Shown: positions 18,526 to 27,747, counted from the first letter of the stretch. The stretch is 64,000 nucleotides of DNA from Adlercreutzia caecimuris B7 (GCF_000403355.2 NZ_KE159646.1:2035561-2099560); one strand, 5' to 3'. The notes: generated by a model from the sequence alone, not told the origin. Numbers and translations are program-made.

Positions 18526-19591
18526 TGTTTAGTGCCAAGACGTTGTTTACATCCGGGTGGCGACAAATAGGGAGGCCTCCGCCAAGCTGTGAGTTGTCTA
18601 GATTCGCAGCGAAGGGGGCCTCCCATGCCATCGCATCCTAACGCAAAGCTGACCCCGAGGGGGCGGGAAACCCTCGTTTCCCGCATAGAATCCGGCGTCG
18701 GCGTGGCCGACGCCGCCCGCCAGATGGGCGTCAGCCGCCAGACCGCGTGCAAGTGGCTGCGCCGCAGCCGGCGCGGCGAGGGGCTGGCGGACCGCAGCAG
18801 CCGGCCGCGCAGGCTCGCCAGGCTCACGCCGCCCGACGCCGAGGAGCGCGTCGCCGAGGCCCGCGCGTCCATGCTGCTCGCGCCGCTCGCGCTGGCGGCG
18901 GCCACCGGCGTCCCCGCCCGCACCTGCGCCAGGATAGTGGCCCGCCGCGGGATGCCGCGCCTCGCCGACGTCGACCGTGTGACCGGCGAGGTCCGGCGCC
19001 GCGGCCCCGCGACGCCGGTGCGCTACGAGCGCGAGGCCCCCGGCGAGCTGCTGCACGTCGACGTCAAGAAGGTGGCCCGCGTCCCCGACGGCGGGGGCTG
19101 GCGGGCGCGCGGCCGCGCCGGCCGGCCGAGGCCGGGGGCGGGCACGGCGTGCCTGCACGTCGCCGTCGACGACTTCAGCCGCGTGGCCTACGCCGAGCTG
19201 CTGCCCGACGAGCGCAAGGGCACCTGCGCGGCCTTCATGGGCCGCTGCCTGGGCTTCTTCGGGGAGATGGGCGTCTCGGTCGAGCGCGTGATGACCGACA
19301 ACGGGCCGGGCTACCGCAGCGGCGAGTTCAACGCGCTGCTCGAGGGGCGCGGGGTCCGCCACGTCTACACGAGGCCCTTCAGCCCCTGGCAGAACGGCAA
19401 GGTCGAGCGCATGAACCGCACGCTCGCCCAGGAGTGGCAGTACGGCAGGGCGTGGGAGAGCGAGGCGGGGAGGGGCGCCGCCCTCCCCGCCTTCATCGAG
19501 CATTATAATTGGGACAGGCCGCACAGCGCCTGCGGGGGCCTGCCGCCCATGTCGCGCATCGTCGGCGTAAACAACCTATTGGCACACAACA
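18526..19591 (+). mobile_element. IS481-type insertion sequence, copy 1 (1066 bp)
   Basis: Ends were set by comparison with copy 2 at 30434-31499: sequence identity begins and ends at these bases. Terminal inverted repeats of 25 bases match at 21 positions (IRL 18526-18550, IRR 19567-19591) and begin TGTT, as in the IS481 group. A 6-base duplication CCTAGG flanks it (18520-18525 and 19592-19597). It carries one transposase gene in the plus direction. The two copies appear to differ at one base only (G at 19475, C at 31383). Confidence 0.92.
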
Positions 19592-19596
19592 CCTAG
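18625..19596 (+). CDS. IS481-type DDE transposase, copy 1
   Basis: A 323-residue integrase-core transposase. An N-terminal HTH (GVADAARQMGVSRQTACKWLRR) is followed by a second helix-rich DNA-binding part and an rve core with HVDVKKV, AVDDFSR, VMTDNGPGY and NGKVERMNRTL supplying the acidic residues. ATG 18625 follows GAAGGGGGCC and is preferred over the upstream frame. The stop TAG at 19594-19596 is not inside the element: it is formed by the CCTAG target duplication. So insertion into CCTAG targets closes the reading frame. Confidence 0.92.
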   Translation: MPSHPNAKLTPRGRETLVSRIESGVGVADAARQMGVSRQTACKWLRRSRRGEGLADRSSRPRRLARLTPPDAEERVAEARASMLLAPLALAAATGVPARTCARIVARRGMPRLADVDRVTGEVRRRGPATPVRYEREAPGELLHVDVKKVARVPDGGGWRARGRAGRPRPGAGTACLHVAVDDFSRVAYAELLPDERKGTCAAFMGRCLGFFGEMGVSVERVMTDNGPGYRSGEFNALLEGRGVRHVYTRPFSPWQNGKVERMNRTLAQEWQYGRAWESEAGRGAALPAFIEHYNWDRPHSACGGLPPMSRIVGVNNLLAHNT

Positions 19597-20543
19597 GGTT
19601 CGATTCCGTCCCTGAAGTCTCGTTGCCGAGCTGGTTTGCCTCAAAAAGTAACCAGATCTTCCTTGGAATACCAGGCGGAGTTCTTGGCTTTGACCTAAAC
19701 GCAGAAACCTGCACCGCCTACAAGCTCAATCCCTTGAAAAGCATCACATATTCCGTCCGCGAATTCGGCGGCATTCTATTCTGCGCTTCGGCCTCCCTCC
19801 CCGAGGAAGGAAGCGGGGGAACGGTCCCCTATGGATTCACCGCTTGGAATACCCATGAGCATAGCGAGCCACTCTGGCATGACGAGGGGAATTACACGTT
19901 TTCCGTTGCGGGCACTTCCTCGAACCTCATTGGCTTCAACGGAACACCAAATTTGCCTTGCTTTGTCTTTTCCGATGGCAATCTGGCCATCGTATGCACT
20001 GCGGGAGCAATACTTTCTGTACGTGACCCCCTTTCGGGGGATGAAATCTATCGGGAAGAGCTTCCAGCCTCCATCGTCGCAGCAAGTGAAGCTTACCTAA
20101 CTGAAAATTCCGACTGTCTTCTCCTCGTCCTCAATGACGGAACACTCGCACTACGATTCCTGGAACTCTCTCCAACAATGAATGGTAACGCGAACGAGCT
20201 GCATATCCCCTACCAAATCGACAAAGCCGCCGTCGGCATGAGGAGCAATGGGGAAGCGATCGCTCTCATCCACGCCGCAAACCAACCCGAACGCATGCTT
20301 GCCTATCGCTTCGATATCGTATCCGACGATCAAAGAACTGAGTTCACTCTGGATGAATTATTGGAACAAGCATGCTCCACTCTCGCAGACAGCTATTAAG
20401 AGAGCTCTGATCATTATCTCTCCGCTTTCCATAGCGCCACCCCTCATTGCCCAACGGAGTGCTCGCCAGCGGGTATCATAGGCAGCATATCGTTTGGGAA
20501 ACGGCAGATTTGCGCTTTCGAGGAAAGGAGGGATTGGCCAACG

Positions 20544-22082
20544 ATGGCTTGCAAAAGACGCTCGGTGGCCAATCGCCCCGTAGACGCTGTGGCAGCAGCC
20601 CTCAAACGCGAGGCGGCGAAGCGCGGCGATGCCCTCAAGCCCATCGAGGTCGTCAAAGTGGCTCTGGCGACCTATCTGTCCCTTACCTTCCGTGAAGAGC
20701 GCGACGAGGAGCTAGCCGGCACCCCGCGCCTTGAGTCAGCCGACGCTGCGGGACTGCGTCGCGGCACACAGGCGGCCGTCGATCGGCTGCTGTTCAACGC
20801 CAACTACTGGCGCGCCGCTTACGAAACGCGCATCATCGCTGCTTGCACGCATCCGGAAAGCGCCCGGGCCTGCCTCGATGCCGTCTCGGTGTGGACCGCT
20901 CACACCCTGAAGCTGAACACGCTCTCGCCCGACGAGACGGTGGCTACTTTCGAGCGCTTCTGTCCGCCTTTCGCCCTCAACCGCCGCCGGGGCTCCCACG
21001 AGCGCACGCGCGCGGGCAAAGGGCCGCTGCCTGACTTCCGAACAACCATCGAGCAGCTAGAGCAACACGGGGAAGAACCCTCCGAGAGCATCGCCGACTT
21101 GCGCTTCCTCCTGCAAACCATGGAAACCGAAGCGGCTGCCTACGAAACGCTCAGTACGGCAAGCCCCGTCGCGCTTACCGTACTGTTCTCCATTCTGCCC
21201 GCCTGGTGCCTGCAGAATCGCATAGACCTCGTCAGCGGCCCTTGGTGGGACGATTGCGACGTCATGAGCGCCATCATCGATGCGCTTCATGATCGCTTCC
21301 TTGAGCTTGGTTTCAACGATGCCGTCTGCCAGTACTTTCACGACTCCTGCTACGAGGCGCTCGACGCCTACCACCGCGACCTCTCGAGCGACCCCAGCCC
21401 CTTCGCCGATTTCGCCATCCCCCAGCTTATTGCCCTGGTGCAGCAGGCCCGCGAGGATTGTCCCAACTTCGAGACCGACGGCTACGGCGGCACACTGCCA
21501 CCATGGCTCATCAGCAAGGAGCAGCTCATCTGGAATATCCTCGTCTGCTCCCTCTACGGCCCGGCCAGCGCCCGGCCGCTGCTGGTAGATTCGCCCGATC
21601 TGCTGTCGCTGCAAGGCTATGCCGGGAAGACCGACGCCATCACGGAGCTGGCCCAGACCTCGTTCATGCGCTACACCGCCGACCGCATCGCCTCCCAGGC
21701 CGACCAGGAGTTCGCCACTTTTGCCAGCCTTCCTGCCGACCTGCGCGATTCATCCATCGCCTACATCAGCAGCATCCACCGCAAGCTGGACACCCTCGGC
21801 TACGAGGTGCTCCCCGCCGGCAGCTGCTATCCCGATCGCTGCGTGGCCGCCTTCACGGCCAGCGAAGTGGAATGCCTCGCTATTCTGGAGCATCGCCGTT
21901 GGCTGCGCGAGCGGCAGAAGGCCGGCTGGCGCTACGGTTCTTCCAAAGACGTGGAGCATAAGCGCAGCCCCTACCTGGTGCCCTGGGAGGAGCTACCCGA
22001 CCGCGCCAAGGAATGGAACCGCTCCGCCGTGCGCAGCATCCCCGGCCTGCTCGCCAGCGTGAACCTCGCCGTGGTGAAGTAA
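20544..22082 (+). CDS. RyR-domain protein
   Basis: A 512-residue protein without signal or membrane segment. The last 90 residues match a RyR domain (about residues 440-505: CLAILEHRRWLRERQKAGWR, KRSPYLVPWEELPDRAKEWNR). The rest is helix-rich and unrecognised, with several Cys and acidic patches. RyR domains in bacteria occur in predicted nucleotide-signalling and conflict systems, often as sensors in proteins tied to TIR, SLOG or similar effectors. It lies 144 bases after the TIR gene on the same strand, behind AAAGGAGGG, so the pair may be one system. Ligand and output are unknown. Confidence 0.65.
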   Translation: MACKRRSVANRPVDAVAAALKREAAKRGDALKPIEVVKVALATYLSLTFREERDEELAGTPRLESADAAGLRRGTQAAVDRLLFNANYWRAAYETRIIAACTHPESARACLDAVSVWTAHTLKLNTLSPDETVATFERFCPPFALNRRRGSHERTRAGKGPLPDFRTTIEQLEQHGEEPSESIADLRFLLQTMETEAAAYETLSTASPVALTVLFSILPAWCLQNRIDLVSGPWWDDCDVMSAIIDALHDRFLELGFNDAVCQYFHDSCYEALDAYHRDLSSDPSPFADFAIPQLIALVQQAREDCPNFETDGYGGTLPPWLISKEQLIWNILVCSLYGPASARPLLVDSPDLLSLQGYAGKTDAITELAQTSFMRYTADRIASQADQEFATFASLPADLRDSSIAYISSIHRKLDTLGYEVLPAGSCYPDRCVAAFTASEVECLAILEHRRWLRERQKAGWRYGSSKDVEHKRSPYLVPWEELPDRAKEWNRSAVRSIPGLLASVNLAVVK

Positions 22083-22167
22083 GTTCCTTCCCATACCTTG
22101 GATCCGCGTTGCATCGCCTCCGTGCCGCGTCACTGCGGTGGGGGTGTCTGCAAATTCGCAAGCGCGC

Positions 22168-23018
22168 CTACCAGCTGATATCCTCCATGATCGCCACAAC
22201 TGTCTCGCACGCCTCAGCGAGGGTCATGCTTCCCACATACGGATACCTATGGGCATACGCCGTCCATCGATCCTGCATGACAGCGTCAGAAGTTACCTCA
22301 GCCATCACCTCACGGTAGCGACCCATCCCGCCAAATGAGCCGCGCTTCTCAGACGTAGCCGCAAGGGCATCCCGGAGCACACCCAGTTCCACCTCCGCCT
22401 TCCTTGTGAGCCAGAGCGTGCGCAGGTCGTAGTAGTCGCGCGGCCGCGTGTTCGCGATACCGCGGCTCACAACCGTCTCCAGCTTTTCCGCCAGCGTAGT
22501 AGGGAGCGGGTAGGCCATGAGCGAGAGCGAGCGGTTGTCAAACATGAGTGGGTAGCTGTACTCAACAGCATCGGGCGTGATCTTGTCTCCTGTAGTCACA
22601 TCGACGGTGACAGGCGAACGCATCTTGTCATAGCTGGCCAATAGGTGCACGCGTATACCTGGGTAGTCGTCGGCCTCGCGAATATCCTCAGTGCGGACGA
22701 ACTCAAACGAAAAGTCGTCATCAGCCTCTACGGCTGCAATCTCGCGGAATGCCCTCTCTGCGCTCTCGTGGGCAAGCGGGAAGCCGCGAACTGTCGCGTC
22801 GAGGTCCTTGGTACTTCGCCTATCAACCCCCACCAGCGAGCTGATGAGCATGCCCCCCCTTTTGACGACGACCTTGTTCCGCCACAATGAGAGAGAGATA
22901 TCCGCTCGAGCAACCTCTCGAGCAGATAGTTCTGCATCACCAACTGCGGCGGTACCCCGCTCTCCTTGGCGCGATTGCCAATAATAGCCTTGAGCTGCAT
23001 TGCATTTTTGGTCCTCAC
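22168..23018 (-). pseudogene. AbiEii-like nucleotidyltransferase toxin gene, frameshifted
   Basis: Type IV toxin of the AbiE family, a nucleotidyltransferase-fold protein. Two overlapping frames carry it: residues from GTG 23018 (NAMQLKAIIGNRAKESGVPP, LERLLERISLS) and from about 22887 (WRNKVVVKRGGMLISSLVG, STKDLDATV with the conserved acidic pair). The break lies in a (TC)5 tract read on the minus strand (22889-22898); losing one TC unit gives ISLSLWRNK and a continuous protein of about 280 residues. Its GTG overlaps the abiEi stop and has GGAGG. The defect may be a real mutation, a phase-variable tract or a sequencing error. Confidence 0.75.
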
Positions 23019-23605
23019 AGCAGCACCTCCAAGTAGTTGCGTATCTTTTTCTCTACACCGAGTGCTTGCGCGTAATCCAGCAGCTTCTGAACGTCCTTCC
23101 CCCCGCTGCGGGCGTACTGCTTCATCGCCGGATTGACCACCTGCACGTCAACGACACGACGTCCCCGGACGATGTCGCAGAGCGTGCGCTCCAGATCGTA
23201 GGCGCTCACCTCGTTACCGTACGGGGTCCTGATCGCCGTGAGTCCCAGACCGAGCACCTCATCCGCACACGTGCGCACCTCGATGCCCGCCTCGCGCGCC
23301 TTGGTCGCCCCGTACGAGCGCGGGAAGGTCATCGTGAGTTGAAACGGCACGCGATCGGCGTAACCGTGGAGATAGAGCGCAGTTCCGTCCGAGAGGATGC
23401 CTTTGGGGAAGCGGAGTTGGGTGGCAAGGAATTCGTCCTCCCATGCGCCTGCCAAACAGTAGACACCGCGCTGCACACGCTCAAGATCGCCCGTCTTCAC
23501 CATGTCCGAGATTCGCGCTCGGGGAATCCCAGCGCCCACAACCTGCGCCGTCGTCACCAGACCGCCGTTCGATTCCGCCAAGTCGACGATAGCTTGCACG
23601 CCCAT
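23015..23605 (-). CDS. AbiEi-type antitoxin / transcriptional regulator
   Basis: 196 residues from ATG 23605. The N-terminal winged HTH (AQVVGAGIPRARISDMVKTGDLERVQRGVYCL) and the C-terminal antitoxin domain (TALYLHGYADRVPFQLTMTFP, YDLERTLCDIVRGR, VVNPAMKQYARSGG) match AbiEi. In the family this protein both neutralises AbiEii by controlling it and represses its own operon by binding inverted repeats. A longer ORF from 23701 exists, but an inverted repeat at 23612-23663 would then lie inside the gene, so the shorter start (AAAGGGG just upstream) fits better. With the toxin frameshifted, the antitoxin may be an orphan. Confidence 0.82.
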   Translation of the reverse strand: MGVQAIVDLAESNGGLVTTAQVVGAGIPRARISDMVKTGDLERVQRGVYCLAGAWEDEFLATQLRFPKGILSDGTALYLHGYADRVPFQLTMTFPRSYGATKAREAGIEVRTCADEVLGLGLTAIRTPYGNEVSAYDLERTLCDIVRGRRVVDVQVVNPAMKQYARSGGKDVQKLLDYAQALGVEKKIRNYLEVLL

Positions 23606-23611
23606 CACCCC

Positions 23612-23663
23612 TTTTGTCCGTTTACGCTGAATATCTTCCCATATTAAGTCGATACGGACAATA
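23612..23663. promoter_or_regulatory. Inverted-repeat operator candidate upstream of abiEi
   Basis: Two inverted arms, with core TTGTCCGT at 23614-23621 and its exact reverse complement at 23654-23661; including flanks, 11 of 13 positions match. They lie a few bases upstream of the chosen abiEi start, where the known AbiEi autorepressor sites occur. Assignment is by position and symmetry only. Confidence 0.6.
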
Positions 23664-23689
23664 GGAGAATCGGAAGAACGCACCTGCCT

Positions 23690-23929
23690 TCCATCCATCA
23701 AGATTCAGTTGAACTCTCCTCGTCAGCACCGTCCAGCCTCTCGCTCAAATTCCAACAGGCAGCTGCCGGCCGTAACGCACGAGAACGGGCAATCCTTGAG
23801 GTCGCTGCGAAGCTTGAAATCAGCGAGCTAACACCGCGACGCTTGATCCCTCAATTTGCTGATGACGGGCTGCTCATCGCTGAAGGCTCAGCCACTAATC
23901 GTATCCACTGCACACCAAGCAAGCCCTGA
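23690..23929 (+). pseudogene. C-terminal fragment of a winged-helix protein
   Basis: A plus-strand reading frame without a start, ending at TGA 23927-23929. It translates to a helix-rich, plausible protein end (RERAILEVAAKLEISELTPR followed by RLIPQFADDGLLIAEGS), resembling the C-terminal wHTH seen in AlbA_2-type or related regulators. The upstream part is missing and the frame runs into the abiEi promoter. It looks like the leftover of a gene removed by rearrangement in the island. Confidence 0.45.
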
Positions 23930-23995
23930 GAAGAACGGCTCCCCACGCTCGCAGCTTGGACGAGGCGGGGAAGGCGATCATAAGAATAAGACGAG

Positions 23996-24919
23996 TTAAT
24001 CGCTATCCGTATCGTCCTCCACCAAGCACTTAACGATGTCAACACAAGTGAAATTCGAATCGCGGGTCTTAATCTCGCTATCAATAAATCTAAGCTTATC
24101 AATGCCATCGCGGTAAAGCGCAAGATTGAATGCATTGCTTGTTATCCCGGCGGTTTCCACCGGCACATAACACGAACTGTAACGAATGCCGCAAGGATTG
24201 CTTTTCTTCAGAACATCACACAGCTCATTGGTCAACTCATGCAATTGGTCTCGCTGGTTCATAACGGCAAATTTGAAAGGCAGTTCCAGCCCACCACGCT
24301 CGCGAGCGAGGTCGATCCCACACAAATCCTCAAGCCTAATGCGTCCGTAACGACCATCTAAATAGTCAAACAAATCACTGTTTCGTTCGCTGCGCGAGGG
24401 CGCTATAAGGAAGGCATTCAGAATCAGGCCAGCCACATCATGAAGAGCGTTGGATTGACTCCCTTTTACAAAACCGCCTACCGTTATGTCTCCGGCGCAT
24501 TCATAACGCGCAAGCGCGTACTTTGCGCCAGGAGCCGTATGAGTCTCGAGCAAGCAAATAAATTCTTGGCTAGCGACGTAAAGAGACTCTTCACCCTGAT
24601 GGTTGGCTCTACCGCGATTGCGCATAGGAGGAGCGCTCCACGCCGAGGGATGCGAATAATTCGCGCCTTCCTTATAATCGCGCACACGATAGAGAACGGT
24701 CCCCTTCTTTATCGTGCTTGAACCAAAGTCGAAATGGCAACCAGCGCGCTCCAAAGTAAGATAGTTAACAACGACGCCCAAAAGGCTAACACTATCGAGA
24801 AGCGCCTTGTACTGAGCCTCTTCGATGCGCTGTGCATCACCGCTCAGCACAGCCTCATTCAGTATATCAATGCTCTTGCGAGTGAAGCCATCAGTCTCAC
24901 CTTGCATGTCAGTCAACAT
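23996..24919 (-). CDS. RES-like domain protein linked to hsdS
   Basis: A 307-residue protein. Between residues about 70 and 125 it shows TVLYRVRDYKEG, PPMRNRGRANHQGEESLYVA and SQEFICLLETH, the arrangement of RES domains (an Arg near the N-terminus, G-R-x-N-x-x-G, then LYxA). RES toxins degrade NAD+. The N-terminal 60 residues are helical. Its ATG overlaps the last 11 bases of hsdS, so it is translated with the restriction operon. No antitoxin of the usual Xre/DUF2384 type is adjacent. The assignment is motif-level; a divergent RES-like fold without enzymatic activity is possible. Confidence 0.55.
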   Translation of the reverse strand: MLTDMQGETDGFTRKSIDILNEAVLSGDAQRIEEAQYKALLDSVSLLGVVVNYLTLERAGCHFDFGSSTIKKGTVLYRVRDYKEGANYSHPSAWSAPPMRNRGRANHQGEESLYVASQEFICLLETHTAPGAKYALARYECAGDITVGGFVKGSQSNALHDVAGLILNAFLIAPSRSERNSDLFDYLDGRYGRIRLEDLCGIDLARERGGLELPFKFAVMNQRDQLHELTNELCDVLKKSNPCGIRYSSCYVPVETAGITSNAFNLALYRDGIDKLRFIDSEIKTRDSNFTCVDIVKCLVEDDTDSD

Positions 24920-26096
24920 GAACCTGTCCGTTCACAAGCATAGGCAGTAGCCAATCACGCAAAGCAGATAGCCGATCAACTGCTTTTGCAACCAAAATCA
25001 ACTGATTGAAAATTGGGGCAACTTTATCGTAATACCGCGCTAAAATCAATTCGGTTGGCATGCTGAAGCAAGTTTCAGAAACGGTCACTTTGTTGATGTG
25101 CGGTTGCTGAGCGCCAGTTCTTAGCGTGAGATACCGAGGAACTTGAGATTGTACGAACGGATACAAAAACTCTGTATGCAAAGTCCGGTTCTCAAGAATT
25201 GCAACGACCGATTGGTTAAAACACGCATCTATAGCAAGGATGGAAGGACGTATATAACGAGTTATCGAGAGCAAGACCGACCCAGCGGGAGCGAAGGACG
25301 TTGCCGAATTCTCTACACCGGCCTTCGTAATGTTTTTCTCGGCCCTGAGAATCGGAGATACCGCAACCTCGGCCGAGTTCAGCCAAGGCATACCCCCGCC
25401 CCAAAACTCTCGAACTGAAGTGTCAGGGGTTCCACCCAGTCTAAGCTCGCACTGCTTCCCTATTTTTGTCACTTCCCATCCCTCAGGGATTTCGCGGTTG
25501 AGGGTTTCGTCGTAGACCATCTTGCCGCCGCTGGAGCGGTAGGGCTTGCCGTTCTCGTCGGGGAAATCGAACTGTGTGAACCAGTAATCGTAGATGAGAC
25601 GAGCGGTATCCTCCAACTCCGTCATTATCTTCTTGTTCAGCGCGATCTTGTCGTCGATGGAGCGAAGCACCTCTGCTATCTTTACCTGGGCCTCTCTGCC
25701 TGGAAGCTCAAGCTCAAAAGAAGCGAGATTCTCTTGGTTGAGTTTGGGCTGAGCGCTGCCAGTAATCAAGCCTCGTAGGTCAGAGGCCATCAGGTAATAA
25801 TAAACGTAACGAATATCGGCAGTGCCATTACCCCCGATAATATGCGCATGGTTGTTAACCCAAAACCGGCCTGTAGCCCATGTAACTATGGGTTCACTTA
25901 AAGTCTTTAAGTTGTTGCCGTCTTCGGCAACAAGGACATACTCCCCGTCAAAGATATAATCATCAATATAGTCGACTACACCTTGCGCGCCGTAATAGGG
26001 GTAAACCTTTTCACGATTAGCTCGTTCAGCGGAAGAAACTGGTATGCGCTTGTAATCGAGGATATCGACCGCTTGACCCAGTTTCACCTTATTCAT
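24909..26096 (-). CDS. hsdS: Type I restriction-modification specificity subunit HsdS
   Basis: A 395-residue S subunit with two target-recognition domains and two long helical conserved regions: first TRD about residues 1-140 (KLGQAVDILDYKRIPV, ending LNQENLASFELELPGREAQ), spacer helix AEVLRSIDDKIALNKKIMTELEDTARLIYDYWF, second TRD about 205-345 (GWEVTKIGKQCELRLGGTPD), then a final helix with VDRLSALRDWLLPMLVNGQV. It sets the DNA sequence read by the HsdM/HsdR complex. ATG 26096 overlaps hsdM by 8 bases. It appears intact. Confidence 0.92.
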   Translation of the reverse strand: MNKVKLGQAVDILDYKRIPVSSAERANREKVYPYYGAQGVVDYIDDYIFDGEYVLVAEDGNNLKTLSEPIVTWATGRFWVNNHAHIIGGNGTADIRYVYYYLMASDLRGLITGSAQPKLNQENLASFELELPGREAQVKIAEVLRSIDDKIALNKKIMTELEDTARLIYDYWFTQFDFPDENGKPYRSSGGKMVYDETLNREIPEGWEVTKIGKQCELRLGGTPDTSVREFWGGGMPWLNSAEVAVSPILRAEKNITKAGVENSATSFAPAGSVLLSITRYIRPSILAIDACFNQSVVAILENRTLHTEFLYPFVQSQVPRYLTLRTGAQQPHINKVTVSETCFSMPTELILARYYDKVAPIFNQLILVAKAVDRLSALRDWLLPMLVNGQVHVD

Positions 26097-27747
26097 AGCG
26101 CAAGCCCTTAAGCTGCTCCATGATACTTGCTTGCAGCTTCTCACCTTGAGCAAACATATCCTGCAGGTTGGTCATGTGCTCGGAAAGCTTTGCATCAAAC
26201 TCATCCGGCGTGAGATCGACGTAGTCAATCTTCACCTCGAAGTACTGGCCCGCACTGAAAGAGTAATTTTTCTCCTTGATTGTGTCGTAATCGACGAGAA
26301 CACTGAAATCCTCCTGCGTCTCTGCGGCATTAAAGGTCTCCACGATGCGCTCGACCTCCGCGTCGGAAAGGAAGGTGCGCTGGTTCTTGCCGTCGACCTT
26401 CTTCTTCTCTCCCAGCTTGGAAGCGTCCATGAGGATTGCTTTCTCGTGCTTGCTGGAAGCGTCCAAAAACACGATGCTCACGTTGGTGCCCGTGTTGGCG
26501 AAGATGTTCGACGGCATGCTCACCACGCCGCGCAGCATCCCCTCGTCCACCATACGCTTGCGGATGGCCAACGGAATCTTGCCCTTGGCCGTGAGAAAGC
26601 CCGTGGGCACGACCATGGCAGCGCAGCCACTCTCCTCCATGCTCGCAACGATGTGTTGTAGGAACATGAGGTAGATTTCCATCTTCTCGGGCTTGCTCGT
26701 GATGTTGGGTACGCCCGCCCAGAAGCGCTTCTGGTAAGCGTCACCCGCCAGCTTGTTGCGAGTATCGGAGAAGTCAGCCTTGAAGGGTGGATTGCTCACG
26801 ACGTAATCGAACTTGCGGATGCTGTTGCCACCAACGGCAAGATGGCGGGGGCTCTCCAACGTGTCGTCGTGCACCACATTGGGCAGGCTGTGCACCAAGT
26901 TGTTCAGGATGAGGTTTAGACGCATGAACTCGTTTGCCTTCTGGCTGCGGTCCTGCGTGTAGATGGTGCAGTTCTGCTCGCCAATGCGGTGCGCCGCCGC
27001 CAGCACCAGCGTACCCGTGCCTGCGGCAGGATCGTACACCGCCACATCGCGGGTGCCCTCGGGCACCAAGATCCTCGCGATGATGTTGGCGATGGAATGT
27101 GGCGTGAAGTACTCGCCGTAGGTGCCGCTGTCCTTGTTGTAGTCACTGATAAGGTATTCGAACACCGCCGCGAAAAAGTCATACTTTTGGGCGAAGGCGC
27201 GTTCGAACGAGAACGCCGCCAGCTTGGTCACCAGCTGCGCGCAGAAGCTGTCGCGCTTGCCCTCCTCCACGATAAAGCGCGAAACGCCTCCGAACAGGCG
27301 GATGGACTGCCCTTGCCCGGTCTTCACGCTGAACACGTCTACGTTGTCGTCAGCGATACCAGCCAAAGCACTGTCGAGTAGCTCAGCGAAGCCGCCCTTC
27401 TCACTACGCTCCATATCCTTGCGCTGGAACAGGCAGGAGATCAGATATTCGGGTTTAAGCAATGCCGTACCCTCAGGGAGCCCCATCAAAGCGAGTTCGC
27501 GATCATTCTCGTCCATGACGCTGTAGGCGCGCTCCACGTTCTCCACGCCCTTGAACTCGTCGAGCTGCCTCAGCTCGTGCAGGAACTTGTCGTTTAGAAA
27601 CTTATACAGAAACGCTTCGGTGATGATCTTGTACTCCGAGCTGTCGTTGGCCAGGCCGGCATTGGCACATACGGTTTTCAGGCCATCGATCATGGCCTTG
27701 GTGTCAGCCAAGGTGTCGGTTCCGGGAAGGCGGTTCTCTTCTGCCAT
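26089..27747 (-). CDS. hsdM: Type I restriction-modification methyltransferase HsdM
   Basis: A 552-residue N6-adenine methyltransferase. An N-terminal HsdM helical domain (residues about 15-180) precedes the catalytic domain with YGEYFTPHSIA, SAM-binding DPAAGTG (about 239-245) and catalytic NPPF (319-322). It starts directly after the hsdR stop, with no gap. With HsdS it forms a stand-alone modification enzyme; because hsdR is interrupted, methylation could persist without cleavage. Confidence 0.94.
   Translation of the reverse strand: MAEENRLPGTDTLADTKAMIDGLKTVCANAGLANDSSEYKIITEAFLYKFLNDKFLHELRQLDEFKGVENVERAYSVMDENDRELALMGLPEGTALLKPEYLISCLFQRKDMERSEKGGFAELLDSALAGIADDNVDVFSVKTGQGQSIRLFGGVSRFIVEEGKRDSFCAQLVTKLAAFSFERAFAQKYDFFAAVFEYLISDYNKDSGTYGEYFTPHSIANIIARILVPEGTRDVAVYDPAAGTGTLVLAAAHRIGEQNCTIYTQDRSQKANEFMRLNLILNNLVHSLPNVVHDDTLESPRHLAVGGNSIRKFDYVVSNPPFKADFSDTRNKLAGDAYQKRFWAGVPNITSKPEKMEIYLMFLQHIVASMEESGCAAMVVPTGFLTAKGKIPLAIRKRMVDEGMLRGVVSMPSNIFANTGTNVSIVFLDASSKHEKAILMDASKLGEKKKVDGKNQRTFLSDAEVERIVETFNAAETQEDFSVLVDYDTIKEKNYSFSAGQYFEVKIDYVDLTPDEFDAKLSEHMTNLQDMFAQGEKLQASIMEQLKGLRYE

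Larger units (their letters stand above)
17111..20399 (+). pseudogene. TIR-domain / transmembrane / beta-propeller protein gene, interrupted by IS481-type element
   Basis: The N-terminal part holds a TIR domain (AAFISYRHLPRD, SLIVVCSPETQ, SAWIQREIETF with the likely catalytic Glu), one membrane segment (AAAFAILALIALISVLVH, about residue 235) and the start of a WD40/PQQ-like propeller. An insertion sequence occupies 18526-19591. Removing it and one copy of its 6-base target duplication joins CTA-GG to GTTCGATTCC in frame, reading SLDLGFDSVPEV, and the propeller continues to a stop at 20397-20399, giving a 738-residue original protein. The insertion is therefore clean and probably recent. TIR effectors usually degrade NAD or make signalling nucleotides. 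As it stands, a truncated TIR-TM protein of 473 residues could still be made, ending in the element. Confidence 0.85.

Noticed and set aside
18598-19524. Minus-strand 308-residue frame in each insertion sequence
   Set aside because: Shadow of the transposase; no ribosome site and no domain.
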